Assembly: GCA_036346395.1 (NCBI GenBank)
Contig: CM070609.1
Span: 29,462,223-29,526,222, forward strand
DNA length: 64,000 bases
Origin: Hsuehochloa calcarea
Taxonomy: Eukaryota > Streptophyta > Magnoliopsida > Poales > Poaceae
Reading direction: 5' to 3'
Shown: positions 13,401-21,965 of the stretch, piece after piece
How positions within the stretch are numbered: the stretch's first letter is position 1
Layout: each line of letters starts with the position of its first letter
Program-made: the position numbers and the translations under genes
The notes under the pieces: model-generated
Database searches by the model: none
Seen by the model: only the letters and a program-made list of their open reading frames with translations
Told to the model about the DNA's origin: nothing

Positions 13401-14123
13401 GATAGCACCAACAGTACTAAATGCAATGGTAGCCACTGATGGGCAGCAGAGTGTGACGTGCGCGCGTACCGATGCATTCGCCGAAGTCGTCGCGGGAGAG
13501 GAGGCCGTCGCGGGAGAGGGCGTTGAAGCGCTCCTCGACGCGGTGCCAGAGCTCGGCGGCCTCGACGGTGCCCGTGGTGCGGCTGATGAACCGGAGGCCC
13601 TTGAGCGCGCGCTTGGCGCCGGCGCGCGACCGGTTCTGCCGCGCCTGGATGCGCCGCCGCTCGCGCGCCGCCATCGCCGCCTCCCGCTTCAGCTCCGCGG
13701 GCGTCGGCTGGCGCGGTGAGGGCGACGGCGACCGCAGCCACGCGAACTTCTTGCGTATCCGCGACGACGTCGACGAGCACCGGCTCAGGCTCCGGGCGCC
13801 CCCCTCCGGTGTGTGCCCCCGCTGGGCGGCGCGGTGCCGTAGAGCGCGGCGCTGGTGGGCGTGACGCTGCGCACGACCATGGACTCCTCGTCCAACTCCA
13901 GCATGACCTCGACCAGGTCCCCCTGGTCGGCGAGGAAGGCCGGCAGCATGCCACCACCCACGCCGCTCCCTGCCGCCGCGGCAAAGAACTCCTCCCCATG
14001 GGCGGTGGTGAAAGACTCGTTGTCGGAGGCATCGGTGTTGGTCGTCTGGTCGTCAGCGAGGTAGTCCGCGATGCGCCGGTGGCTGCTGCGCCGCGCGTTG
14101 CTCCCGCGCGACGGCGTCCACAT
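1339..14123 (-). CDS. Rboh: Respiratory burst oxidase homolog (plant NADPH oxidase), 12 of ~13 exons
   Basis: The product is a plasma-membrane NADPH oxidase that moves electrons from cytosolic NADPH through FAD and two hemes to apoplastic oxygen, making superoxide. Exons (minus strand): 14123-13470, 13336-13177, 13007-12959, 12760-12647, 12521-12015, 10549-10148, 3200-3105, 2480-2366, 2274-2104, 2019-1860, 1768-1583, 1467-1339. All junctions are GT-AG and phases fit. In order they encode an N-terminal respiratory-burst region, EF-hands, a ferric-reductase membrane domain, an FAD domain (HPFSITSAPGDD) and an NADPH domain (GPYGAPAQ, GLGIGATPFISIL). Calcium binding by the EF-hands is known for the family. 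The last exon, which in relatives ends HFHKE-F, is missing from the window. Exon 1 has a one-base frame break, so the gene is either damaged or misassembled. The family is certain; the paralogue is not. Confidence 0.93.
1583..1768 (-). CDS. Rboh: Rboh exon 11: NADPH domain, middle
   Basis: 62 codons: DLAMETSRSEDSTNSFSV, a variable serine-rich loop, then AHFYWVTREPLSFEWFKGVM and NEVAEMDKK. 186 bp, phase 0, donor AAG|GTAGGT. Confidence 0.93.
1860..2019 (-). CDS. Rboh: Rboh exon 10: pyridine-nucleotide binding
   Basis: Encodes SPRLLVDGPYGAPAQDF, then YDVLLLVGLGIGATPFISIL, the glycine-rich NADPH pyrophosphate loop, then DLLNNIKLAEELM. 160 bp. Confidence 0.93.
2104..2274 (-). CDS. Rboh: Rboh exon 9: FAD-binding motif
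   Basis: Encodes HPFSITSAPGDDYLSVHIR, the flavin-binding HPF(S/T) motif of the ferric reductase / NADPH oxidase fold, then DWTQELKRIFVENYFSPH and ASFGELGVAEPR. 171 bp; the following S codon is split AG|C. Confidence 0.92.
2366..2480 (-). CDS. Rboh: Rboh exon 8: start of the FAD domain
   Basis: Encodes VCLLPGNVLTITMSKPYGF, RYRSGQYIFLQCP and SPFEW, with the W codon split TG|G. Translation needs 116 bases and my end coordinates give 115, so one end or one base near 2400 is uncertain. Check for an indel there before calling the frame intact. Confidence 0.82.
2481..3104 (-). other. Rboh intron 7
   Basis: AT-rich intron between exons 7 and 8. It contains a short imperfect direct repeat near 2637-2700 (a CTAATCAACAATCAGGCAAAA unit twice, about 30 bases apart) and nothing else I recognise. 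Confidence 0.7.
3105..3200 (-). CDS. Rboh: Rboh exon 7: last membrane helix
   Basis: 32 codons: TWMYISVPLVLYVGERMLR and ALRSNAYAAKILK. It joins exon 6 in phase 0 across a 6.9-kb intron that holds a truncated Copia element. Confidence 0.9.
3887..3919 (+). repeat. 33-bp direct repeat, left copy
   Basis: Matches 7980-8012 at 32 of 33 positions. The reverse transcriptase reading frame of the truncated Copia stops matching its family just where this repeat begins. Confidence 0.8.
3925..5228 (-). pseudogene. Copia reverse transcriptase, broken, 3' truncated
   Basis: The N-terminal part is open: MEEEFAGLLDNHTWDLV, GKWIFKHKFHADGSLDRYKA, YDETFSPVVK, DVKNAFLHG. After a frame break near 4340 it continues SLYGLKQAPRAWY-like, then the catalytic LLLYVDDIVV near 4140, DLGSLHHFLGI, and in yet another frame DTLFLSRHKTLDILARHG. 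It ends at KPCS near 3925. Confidence 0.85.
5212..6207 (-). pseudogene. Copia integrase (long open frame)
   Basis: 331 codons open. Zinc-finger end of GAG-pre-integrase (SICHACQLGRHIRLPF), then DLIHCDLWTSP, the DD35E core with VQCDNGREFDN and SQQNGKAERMLRT, and the C-terminal FGCTCYPNL / CVFIGYSPDHKGYRCLD region typical of Copia. It is the best-preserved part of this element. Confidence 0.9.
6267..6830 (-). pseudogene. Copia protease region
   Basis: Contains WVIDSGASSHIASNPG, the Copia aspartic protease active site (DSGAS), followed by SIVVGNGATLPVVGT. Upstream sequence is GC-rich and proline-rich, corresponding to the decayed gag C-terminus. Confidence 0.8.
6831..7530 (-). pseudogene. Copia gag remnant
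   Basis: Near 7120-7340 the minus strand encodes IERRFLNNRES and RKMKGMADALAIWGEP, the UBN2/retrotransposon gag signature. The frame shifts several times. No intact zinc knuckle was found. Confidence 0.65.
7980..8012 (+). repeat. 33-bp direct repeat, right copy
   Basis: Partner of 3887-3919. Contains TTGGGAAGTTTCATTGTCAC; the only difference is T for A at base 10. Confidence 0.8.
8013..10147 (-). other. Rboh intron 6, distal part
   Basis: About 2.1 kb of intron between the truncated Copia and exon 6. I see no coding signal. There is an A-rich run at 9148-9166 and short CCCTG repeats near 9587-9603. Confidence 0.7.
10148..10549 (-). CDS. Rboh: Rboh exon 6: heme-binding transmembrane core
   Basis: 134 codons. 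TLHAGNHLACDFPR and WYSHHLLGIVYALLLVHGYF carry the histidines that ligate the two hemes in this family. A hydrophobic helix (VTGIAMVVLMTVSFTLA) lies between them. Ends RDWYKKT with donor GTACGTG. Very GC-rich, as expected for a grass exon. Confidence 0.93.
10550..12014 (-). other. Rboh intron 5
   Basis: 1.47-kb intron, AT-rich at 11540-11900. No TE protein or RNA gene recognised; short open frames here are not supported. Confidence 0.75.
12015..12521 (-). CDS. Rboh: Rboh exon 5: first membrane segments
   Basis: 169 codons. Starts LWQLEALLLQRDTYMNYS, then a glycine-rich variable stretch, then WRRAWVLALWFAAMAALFVW (first transmembrane helix), GYCLPTAKGAAETLKLNMAL, and CRNTLTWLR...FVPFDDNITFHK. 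This is the start of the ferric-reductase domain. Phase 0 at both ends. Confidence 0.92.
12647..12760 (-). CDS. Rboh: Rboh exon 4: linker after the EF-hands
   Basis: Encodes LIVLSASANKLAKLKEQ, then AEEYASLIMEELDPENLGYIE; 114 bp, phase 0 at both ends. Acceptor is GCAG before CTGATC; donor GAG|GTGCGT. Confidence 0.9.
12959..13007 (-). CDS. Rboh: Rboh exon 3: second EF-hand loop
   Basis: A 49-bp exon encoding VDANVDGRITREEVQE. Acidic residues at the calcium loop positions (D-A-N-V-D-G-R-I) are intact. Flanked by TTCAG and GTGACT. Confidence 0.9.
13177..13336 (-). CDS. Rboh: Rboh exon 2: first EF-hand region
   Basis: Encodes MVDSKEFAVGIFDALARR through ITREELYDFWLQISDQSF to FFDM. The codon for G is split across the 5' junction and the ATG of FFDM across the 3' one (AT|GTACTG), which restores M-V-D with exon 3. 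160 bp. Confidence 0.9.
13470..14123 (-). CDS. Rboh: Rboh exon 1: N-terminal cytosolic region, contains a frame break
   Basis: I start at the ATG at 14123 (MWTPSRG); an in-frame ATG at 14177 would add 18 residues. The first ~103 codons run through DLVEVMLELDEESMVVRSV to LYGTAPPSGG. From about 13797 the family sequence continues in a different frame (RSLSRCSSTSSRIRKKFAWL, then a basic ERRRIQARQNRS stretch and ELWHRVEERFNALSRDGLL). The exon is one base short of the length needed to keep frame. The likely site is the C5 run at 13816-13820. The exon ends in an EF-hand-like DDFGECIG with donor GTACGC. Confidence 0.88.
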
Positions 14124-14403
14124 GGCGCCACGGGAGGGAGAAGAAGGAAGAAAGCTTCGGCTTCGGCGGGGAGGCAATGGCGGTTGCGTGCTTTTATTAA
14201 GATATACGTAATGCTCGTTATCCCGTAGGCTGGCTTGGCTTGCCTACGCCTAGGTCGCGCAGGCCGGTGATGCGGTGATTCCCTCCTCTCTTTTTGTTCT
14301 TCCTCCGCGCGCTCGCGGTGCTGTGCTCTGCTGTTGCGTTCCGCCTCGCGACGCCTCGGCTCGCTTAGCTTTTGGCCGCTGCCGCCTCGCCCGTTCGCTT
14401 TAT

Positions 14404-14412
14404 CTTTTTATA
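14404..14412 (-). promoter_or_regulatory. Possible Rboh TATA box
   Basis: TATAAAAAG on the minus strand, about 280 bp upstream of the chosen ATG at 14123, in a GC-rich segment. Position suits a core promoter with a 5' UTR of about 250 bp. No transcript data. Confidence 0.35.
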
Positions 14413-16670
14413 CGAAGTGGAATGGAACGGAACGGAACGCTTTTTCCCTTCCTCCCGCTGCTCTCCTCTGCCGACCGGCTCGGCGCCCCCGAAAACGAGC
14501 TGCGCACGCCACGAATACAACGTGGGCGCGGCGGCCGGTGGGCGCTCTGTTCGGCACCGCGCGCGGGTTGGGACGCGGTTGGTGGATAAAACCTCAGAAG
14601 ACGAAGACGCTCCCAAATGAGTAAAATGAAGTGGCCCGGACCTGCGGTAGGCGACTGCCCCCTCTGTACCGGGGGGGTTAAATAGGGAGAGTCAAGGGAC
14701 CGTTAATTTGGAGCCACGACTGTGGTTGCGATTTCGAATAGAAGGAACGTTTCGACAAGAGCGCGGTATTCTTTCTCCTTACGAAACTTCACATCTAACC
14801 CCCCGCCCCCGCTGGCCTGCCTGCAGGTAATGGTAACTTGGTAAGCATGCTGTGAATAACGGTATCCGGGGTGATGAGAATAGACGTGGTAAGTTAGAAC
14901 AACGTAGGCTTCTTTTTTTAAGAATTTTTTTTATGCCGGGCGCCCTGGCCTGCATTGTTACAAGGAGTGGACGTCCGGGGTCGACCCAGGCTAATTAGGT
15001 TGAGCCGGCTGCTCTTTTATAAGCGCGGGTCAACTATCGGAGCTCGAAGGTGACGACATTTGTTTTGTGCTCCTTTCAAGAGTTTGCTTTTACAATGGCT
15101 GTTCTTGAGTTTTCGGAAGAGGACCCTATTATCACATCACGACGGCTCTATCGGTATCCTGTGAAGAAAAGAAACACATGCTTTATTACTTTACATCTGG
15201 AATTATATAACTAGTCGGCGTGACAAATTGCAGGGGGCAATGTAATAAGCTGGCATTTTGCCCGTGAATTAACGGCACTAAAATGTATTTTCTTCTTATG
15301 TGGTAACTTACTGCTACTGCTTCTAGTGTACCAATTTACTGTAATAATGTAGGTGAACTTACCCAAGGACTGGAACTGAAGCTGCCTATTTGTGATGGGC
15401 AGATGGCACAGGCTCAACAACCCTCAGGTGCTGTCTCCATTGTTCAGACTTCAGTTCGCCTCGTAATGTTCTCTCTTAGTAGTCTGACCATTTGGAACAA
15501 TAATTAATGCTAAGAAGCAAGTGAAGAAACTATCTGCATAGCTAACGTTGGCCAACAGTTTGCAGCCTCGATTCTAGGTCTCAAAACTCTCAGTGTCATC
15601 TTCGTCGGCAGTAAGGCAGAGGTCCTCCCCTCTGAAGGGGGCCGACCCTTCGCCAGTTTGCATTTGCAAATGGCACATGCATATACGTTGTTCGCAATTA
15701 GACTGGCTTTGATCAGAAATGGAACAATTAAGGTAGACATTGGTAAGAAATCAAGATCATAGCAAGTGCTTAGTTATGCAAAGAACTGACATGAATGGCA
15801 TGCGCTGTACACTGCTCCAACGCACCCGTGAGCAGTGAACCTACCGCCGAAGTGACCGGAGAGAGGCAGCTGTTACATTCCGACGAGGTAGGTAAAAGTT
15901 ATTTCTACCGAAAAGGGAAGCTTGCGAAAGGGAAAGCATGCAGAAGCAAGCCGTTCGCCTTCGGAATTGACGTCAAGAAAAGCGATAACCTCTAGCTTGG
16001 GTTGTTGGGCAGTGAATAACAGGCCACTAAATGTACCGTGTAAAACACGGCTATCGGTATCACGTTGTAGTAGCACTAGATGGCTATCCTTTTCTTTCTC
16101 GTCTCCTCGCTTTGCCTTTCATTCATCGTCAGAAAAGAAAAGATGAGAAAAACGAGTAATTAGTGGAGTATACCAAAGGGTAAAAGTCGTCTTTTTTTTT
16201 TTTTTTGCATTAAGTGTACTCAGTAGCTTTGAGATTGCGGACTTGGTGAACAATCAATTGGTCGGTTCACGCAATTCCTCAGCATATACTACATCATCAA
16301 TGATCCTTTTACAAGCTTCTGATGGGATCTGTTACTACTAAATTTGCAGCACTCCATCTTGCAGTAGTTCTCACTTGTAAGCTAAAATTTCAGAGCTTTT
16401 GTTGCACTTCTGGTCGCGATACTCCTGTATAAGTATTACACGGAAAATCTGTGCATGCCAAACATATGTGTACTAGTACATGCAGTATCAAGTACAGGCA
16501 GTTTAAGATCACTAATGAATCAGACAAAGTAAGCAGCACTTGTAGTTAACTAGTGCAGAGTACAGGTAGTTTAAGAACAGAGTGGTAGGTGAAAGCAACA
16601 GAGTACTACCACCACTATTTGACGTCAATACCGTAGTTAGCACGCCGGCGACCCCAGCCCAGAATTCGGC
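14413..16670. other. Intergenic region upstream of Rboh
   Basis: No gene recognised. GC-rich to ~15.0 kb, then AT-rich. A T17 run lies near 16191-16206. Open frames at 15510-15740 and 15795-15995 have no family signal. Confidence 0.6.
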
Positions 16671-17464
16671 CCAAAACCATTACCATAGCATTTCCAGGGC
16701 ACGATAGGAGAATCCTGGTTTTACCTTGAAGTCAAGTCTAGCTGTCTGGTGATGCATTTGGAGCCAAACACCCTTGCCATTCACTCAGTTTTCTTCTTAT
16801 ATATACACCTTGTTGCCTGACACAAGACCAGTCGCAGTGGAAATTGGCTTGGTCCAGGTTCTCTGATCCGTATCATGCATAAATTGACTCATATATGCAG
16901 GGTTGTTTCATGTATGATATTAGAGGGAGACATGTATCTAAATAATAGAAAGAAGATAGGGCAGATTCAGGACTCGGGCCGGGTGGACTATACCTCAAGG
17001 TCTGAAATTAAAGTCCATGAAAAATCTCTTGAAAAATCAATAAACATTCGAGTTCGATCCAAAACCATTACCATAGCATTTTCAGGGCATCGATAGGAGA
17101 ATCCTGGTTTTACCTTGAAGTCAAGTCTAGCTGTCTGGTGATGCATTTGGAGCCAAACACCCTTGCCATTCACTCAGTTTTGTTCTTATATATACACCTT
17201 GTTGCCTAACACAAGATCAGTCGCAGTGGAAATTGGCTTGGTCCTGGACTCCTGGTCCTCTGATCCGTATCATGCATAAATTGACTCATATATGCAGGGT
17301 TATTTCATGTATGATATTAGAGGGAGACATGTATCTAAATAATAGAAACAAGATGGCAAATCCAGGACTCAGGTTGGGTCGGCTATAGTTCAAGGTCTGA
17401 AAATCTTATCAGTTTTAAAGTCTATGAAATTTCTTTTGAAAAATCACAAAACATTCGAGTTCAG
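16671..17464 (+). repeat. 388-bp tandem duplication
   Basis: Copy 1 starts CCAAAACCATTACC at 16671 and copy 2 starts with the same sequence at 17059. Both carry TATATATACACCTTGTTGCC, a pair of short landmarks (GTCGCAGTGGAAATTGGC and ATGCATAAATTGACTCATAT) and end near ACATTCGAGTT. Copies differ by substitutions and small indels, including an extra CTGG-containing piece in copy 2. Non-coding as far as I can tell. Confidence 0.85.
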
Positions 17465-18015
17465 CTCAAAAACATCTGCCCAGCTCGAGATTTGGGCCGT
17501 GGTAGCTCCGCCCCTTGAGAAGACAGATGGCAGAACGTAAGACGGGTATTGATATGAACTACACCTAATATAGTGTTAAAGAGATATTGCACTGATGCTT
17601 AGTTGTAGATAGTTCGATCCAATCTTCCCGTGCTAAGTTAGATAAACCTTAGTAGTCCAGGTCCAAGACACGCTTGGATTTCGAAGCATGTATAAAGCGG
17701 ACTGGACACCTAATCCCGAACCCTGTCCGTCTCGACAAGAAAGTCGAATAGTAGTATACCAGATCGCCAGATGGGCAACGACAGACGGCCGGCCCGAGGC
17801 ACAATAATGTTGGTCTGATCGAAGCACAGTATAACTCGCACTGGTAATAGATCGTGTCGGTCCGGCATAAAGGCCTATGCCGTGCTTTGGCTACAACCCT
17901 GGCACAGTGGGCCAACACGGCAGGAACAGTGTCAGACCCTACCAGGTACGGCACGAGCCCAGCATGGCCCATCTAGCCCGTGCGCGGGGAGGCCGAGCCG
18001 GCAAGACGCCGAGAG

Positions 18016-18247
18016 CAGGGGCGGAACTAGAACGAATTTGACCAAGGTTCACTACTTCACTATACATATAGCAACATATGAATTTTTTAAGTAATATTGT
18101 ACTAAGTCGCCACCTGAGACGACTCTAGGGTGCACAGTTTTTAAAATAGAGGGTGCAAATGTGGTATATATAAGTTGATTCATACTAAATTATTTTTTGA
18201 ACCCGGTGTCCTGTGACATCGGGTAAACCAATTTGGTTCCGCCCCTG
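18016..18247. mobile_element. hAT-type MITE with 8-bp TSD
   Basis: Inverted ends CAGGGGCGGAAC ... GTTCCGCCCCTG, 232 bp, no coding capacity. Flanked by a perfect 8-bp duplication GCCGAGAG at 18008-18015 and 18248-18255. An 8-bp TSD and CAGGG ends are diagnostic of hAT. Confidence 0.93.
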
Positions 18248-18255
18248 GCCGAGAG

Positions 18256-19032
18256 AGGGAGCTAGGAGGAAAGGAGGGCGGGCAGCGCCGACGCGGAGGA
18301 AGGAGGAGGAGGAGGAGGGTGGGGCGGTGTCTACGCGGAGGAAGAAGGGTCGGGCGGAGGAAGAAGGAGGATGACGGGGTGGCTCGGAGGAAGAAGGGGT
18401 CAGCGCGGAGGGAGAAGGGGGAGGAGAGGGAGAGGAGGAGGCGGTCCAGCGCGGGCCGACGTGGAGGGAGGAGGCCGGGAGGAGAGGCGGAGGTGGCACC
18501 ATGCCGGGTGGGGGTAGAGGGTGACACTGCTATGTGTGGCAGCCGGCAAGTAAAGCGGCAGCTGGAGGGCGCAGGCGGCATTGTGGCACAGCGGTAGTGG
18601 AGGAGAAAAGGGGGAGGCCAACGGGCCACATTGGCACGGTGGGCCACGCTTGGCAAGACATGGCCCGGAGGAAATATGCCCGTTGGATGATTTCTGATCA
18701 TTTTTTTCGTTTTTGAATGTTTGAGGCTTTAAAAATAATAAACAAAATTTAAAAATCTATATTTTTTCCCTATAAATAGTCACCATACCTCCCTCATTTA
18801 GTACCCATCCATTCTGCAATATCTCTTTGAAATTATGTTATGCAAATTCAAATTTGTTGTGAGATCATTTGGCAAAATTCAAAAAAAAAAGTACCAAAAT
18901 GTGAAAAATTCAATTCCGGCAGCAAGTTAGTAAAAGAGGTACAATACTATTTTTTTGCATAATTTTATTGTTATTATTTGTTATGCTAAATGAAACTAGT
19001 AATAGTGTTAATTTTGATTTTGCATTTTTGTT
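18256..19032 (+). other. hAT 5' leader region
   Basis: GC- and purine-rich to about 18660, then AT-rich up to the ATG at 19033. Open frames on both strands in the GC-rich part are low-complexity (Arg/Gly or Pro/Ser) and not credible genes. Confidence 0.5.
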
Positions 19033-19143
19033 ATGGAAAATTACGATAGCTTTGCTCTTGGTGATTATGGATTTTCACCGGAGGAAATTGCATCCATGGA
19101 GGCTGCGGCTGCCTCAAACAAACCGCAGTTGTTAGCGGAAGGG
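19033..19143 (+). pseudogene. hAT transposase N-terminus
   Basis: ATG at 19033 opens MENYDSFALGDYGFSPEEI and continues through an alanine-rich stretch to LLAEG, where the LTR palindrome begins at 19144. The acidic N-terminus before a BED finger fits plant hAT transposases. This start is chosen by context. Confidence 0.55.
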
Positions 19144-20776
19144 TGTCGAACCCGGGAGCAAAGGATCCCGGATTCTCTGTGTTTCATATATTAGTCCAGA
19201 AACAGTTAGTGTACACAGTCAACAAAACTGGATAGCATAACCATAAAACGTCATTCATTAATAATAGTTAAAGTTCGTTACAAAGGGGTAGAAAGCCAAT
19301 AAGCAAATACAGTGGAAGCAAAAGCAGTAAGGTAGATCACACGATTCGCCACAAATAATCGTCTGGAGGGCATACCCTAATCGTCCAAGTTCTCATTCTC
19401 CTCGTAGTACTCTTCTCCTGATCAATAATTTATTAAGCAAGAGTGAGCGTAAAAAATCGTGCCCCGCAAGTTACACCCAATAACAGATTATAAGACATGC
19501 AAGGATTTAACAACGGGAGGCTTATATGGCTCAATTTGCATAAAGCAATATTTTTTTATTTAAATAATCATACTAAGTTTCTAAAGAAATTTATTCTATA
19601 ACTAAAATTTATTTTCTAAATTCTCAAGTTATATAGTCAGATAACATTCATCAACGAGTGGTGAAGGATACCTTCTTATCACGAGGCTACCCGCCCAATT
19701 CCCATTTGGATAGAAATCCAAAACCATTTAACAAGTCTTTTGAAACCAAAACCAAAACCTAACTTGGAGTGGCTTTGCTAGCATGTCCATAACCGTGGAC
19801 ACGGCTATTCGAATAATTCATAACACTCTATAGAGGTTGTACAGGTTTACCCATATGCCACGATTTCTCTAGTTTGTTTGGTATCAGTCGATACCACCGC
19901 TCACTGCCTTGAGTAAGTAGTCTAGAGCACGTGACAAGGCCTTTATGTATTTCCAAACGGTGGGACAGCGTATTGTAAAGACCTTGTCACATGCTCTAGA
20001 CTGCTTACTCAAGGCAGTGAGCGGTAGTATCGACGGATGCCAAACAAACTAGAGAAGTCGTGGCATGTGGGTAAAGCTGTACAACCTCTGCGGAGTGTTA
20101 TGAACTATTCGAATAGCTGTGTCCACGGTCAAAGACATGCTAGCAAAGCCACTCCAAGTTAGATTTTGGTTTGGTTTCAAAAAACTTGTTAAGTGGTTTT
20201 GGTTTTCTATCCAAATGGGAATTGAGCAGGTAGCCTCGTGATTGGAAGATATCCTTCACCACTCGTTGATGAATGTTATCTGACTATATAACTTGAGAAT
20301 TTAGAAAATGAATTTTAGTTATAGAATAAACTACTTTAGAAACTTAGTATGATTATTTAAATAAAAATATTGCTTTATGCAAATTGAGCCATATAAGCCT
20401 CCCGTTGTTAAATCCTTCCATGTATTATAATATGTCATTGGGTGTAACTTGCGGGGCACGATTGTTTGTGCTCACTCTTGCTTAATAAATTGTTGATCAG
20501 GAGAAGAGTACTACGAGGAGAATAGGAATTTGGACGATTAGGCTACACTCTCCAGGCGATTGCTTGTGGCGAATCGTGTGGTCTACCTTACTGCTTTTGC
20601 TTCCGCTGTATTTTTCTTGTTGGCTTTATGCCCCTTTTATAATGAACTTTAACTATTATTAATGAATGACATTTTATGGTTATGCTATCCACTTTTGTTC
20701 ACTGTGTACACTAGCTGTTCCTGAACTAGTGTATGAAACACAAAGAATCCGGGATCCTTCGCTTCCGAGTTCGACA
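19144..20776. repeat. 1.63-kb palindrome: two inverted LTR 3' halves
   Basis: The left arm (19144-~19946) is the reverse complement of the right arm (~19975-20776), with about 28 bp between them. Outer ends are TGTCGAAC and GTTCGACA. The right arm read forward resembles the 3' half of the Gypsy LTR at 23.7-24.8 kb: TGTACAACCTCTGC, then a CACGGTCAAAG step, then TTTTGCTTCCGCTGTA, and a terminal GGGATCC/ACA end. So this is LTR material in head-to-head form. Immediate flanks (AAGGG, ATAAG) are not a TSD. Confidence 0.85.
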
Positions 20777-20919
20777 ATAAGATTAACTCATATCAAATTA
20801 TTTTTATTTTCTAAAAAATCAAGTTTAAGATTTATTAGTCGAATAAAATCGAATGGTTAATTTTAATTTGATTTTTTTAAAAAAGCCTAAAAAATAGAGA
20901 TGTTTCAAAGGGCAAGGCG

Positions 20920-21960
20920 GAGTTCCATTATCAGGCTCCACAACAACATCTTCATCGGTGACCACCGGAGCAAAGAAGTCGAGGCTGTCTACATTGGGAG
21001 TGTGGGAGAATTTCGACAGGATAACCAAGACACACACACACACAGGGAAATGAGGTACCATATGCTGTTTGTAAAATTTATCGTTGGGAATTGTATGCAA
21101 AGTCTACAGGAGGGACGAGACACTTGCAAAGACATGCTACAAGATGTAAGGTTAAGCGAGGATTGGTGATGAGGCAGACAAAGATACGGTACAACCCCGA
21201 CGGTATGGTACATAGCTGGGACTACGATCCTGAGGTATCCCGTCAATCTCTCTGTCGCTTAATTGCTTCTGAGGATTTACCGTTAGCCTTTGGAGAGTCT
21301 AACGCTTTCCAAACTTACGTTAGAACATCACATAATCTTATATTATCTTCCGATTCTAGACAGACAACAACTAGGGATCTAGTAAAACACTATAATAAAT
21401 GTCATAATAAATTAAAGGATAAATTTGCTACGTGCACATTTTCGATGGCCCTGACCTCAGACATATAGAGTGGACGCGTAAGGGAGGATTATCTTAGTGT
21501 AGTTGCTCATTATGTTAATGATGAGTGGGTAATGGATAAAAGAATTATAAGTTTCAAATTAATTGATGTAGCATGCACTTTCAAGAATATTACGGACTAT
21601 ATTATCAAAGTCGTGGAAGACTTTGGTCTTACAAACAAAATATTCACAATTACTCTAGACAATGTCGCTACAAACTCTAAGGCTATGGATATTCTTACTC
21701 CAATCTTCAATACATACGCCGATTCCTTCTTGCTACATCAGTGATGCACTTATCATATTATTAACCTAATAGTCAAATCCGGTCCGAAGAGGTTGGACGT
21801 GTATCTTAAATCTTTTCGCGATGCAATATATTTCTTGAATAATTCTAACGTAAAAATAGCAGCATATAAGAATTTATGTAGGGCAATGGGTGTACGTCCA
21901 AGAAAGTTCGGTTTGGACAAGCTGGTAAGATGAAACTCTACTTACCTAATGCTCGAGAGT
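20920..21960 (+). pseudogene. hAT transposase: BED finger and N-terminal half
   Basis: Starts in a serine/threonine-rich linker (TTTSSSVTTGAKKSRLS), then VWENFDRITKTHTHTGK, stop, and VPYAVCKIYRWELYAKSTGG, RHLQRHATRC, a BED zinc finger in which the second cysteine is lost. Then SWDYDPEVSRQSLCRLI, MALTSDI-stop-SGR, WVMDKRIISFKLIDV, FTITLDNVATNSKAMD, and RRKFGLDKLVR followed by a TGA where W is expected. The Gypsy element inserts at 21966 in the coding sequence. Confidence 0.88.
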
Positions 21961-21965
21961 CTTTT

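Noticed and set aside
15510..15995. Open frames of 66-76 codons upstream of Rboh
   Set aside because: No recognisable motif, no splice context, length expected by chance.
17750..17800. Terminal inverted repeat of the hAT element
   Set aside because: Compared with the reverse complement of 47.70-47.77 kb; only loose GC-motif resemblance and no convincing 8-bp TSD.
18180..18716. Pro/Ser- and Arg/Gly-rich open frames on both strands
   Set aside because: Low-complexity purine/pyrimidine bias; part of the hAT leader.
19139..20781. TSD for the LTR palindrome
   Set aside because: Flanking 5-mers are AAGGG and ATAAG; they do not match, so simple integration is not supported.
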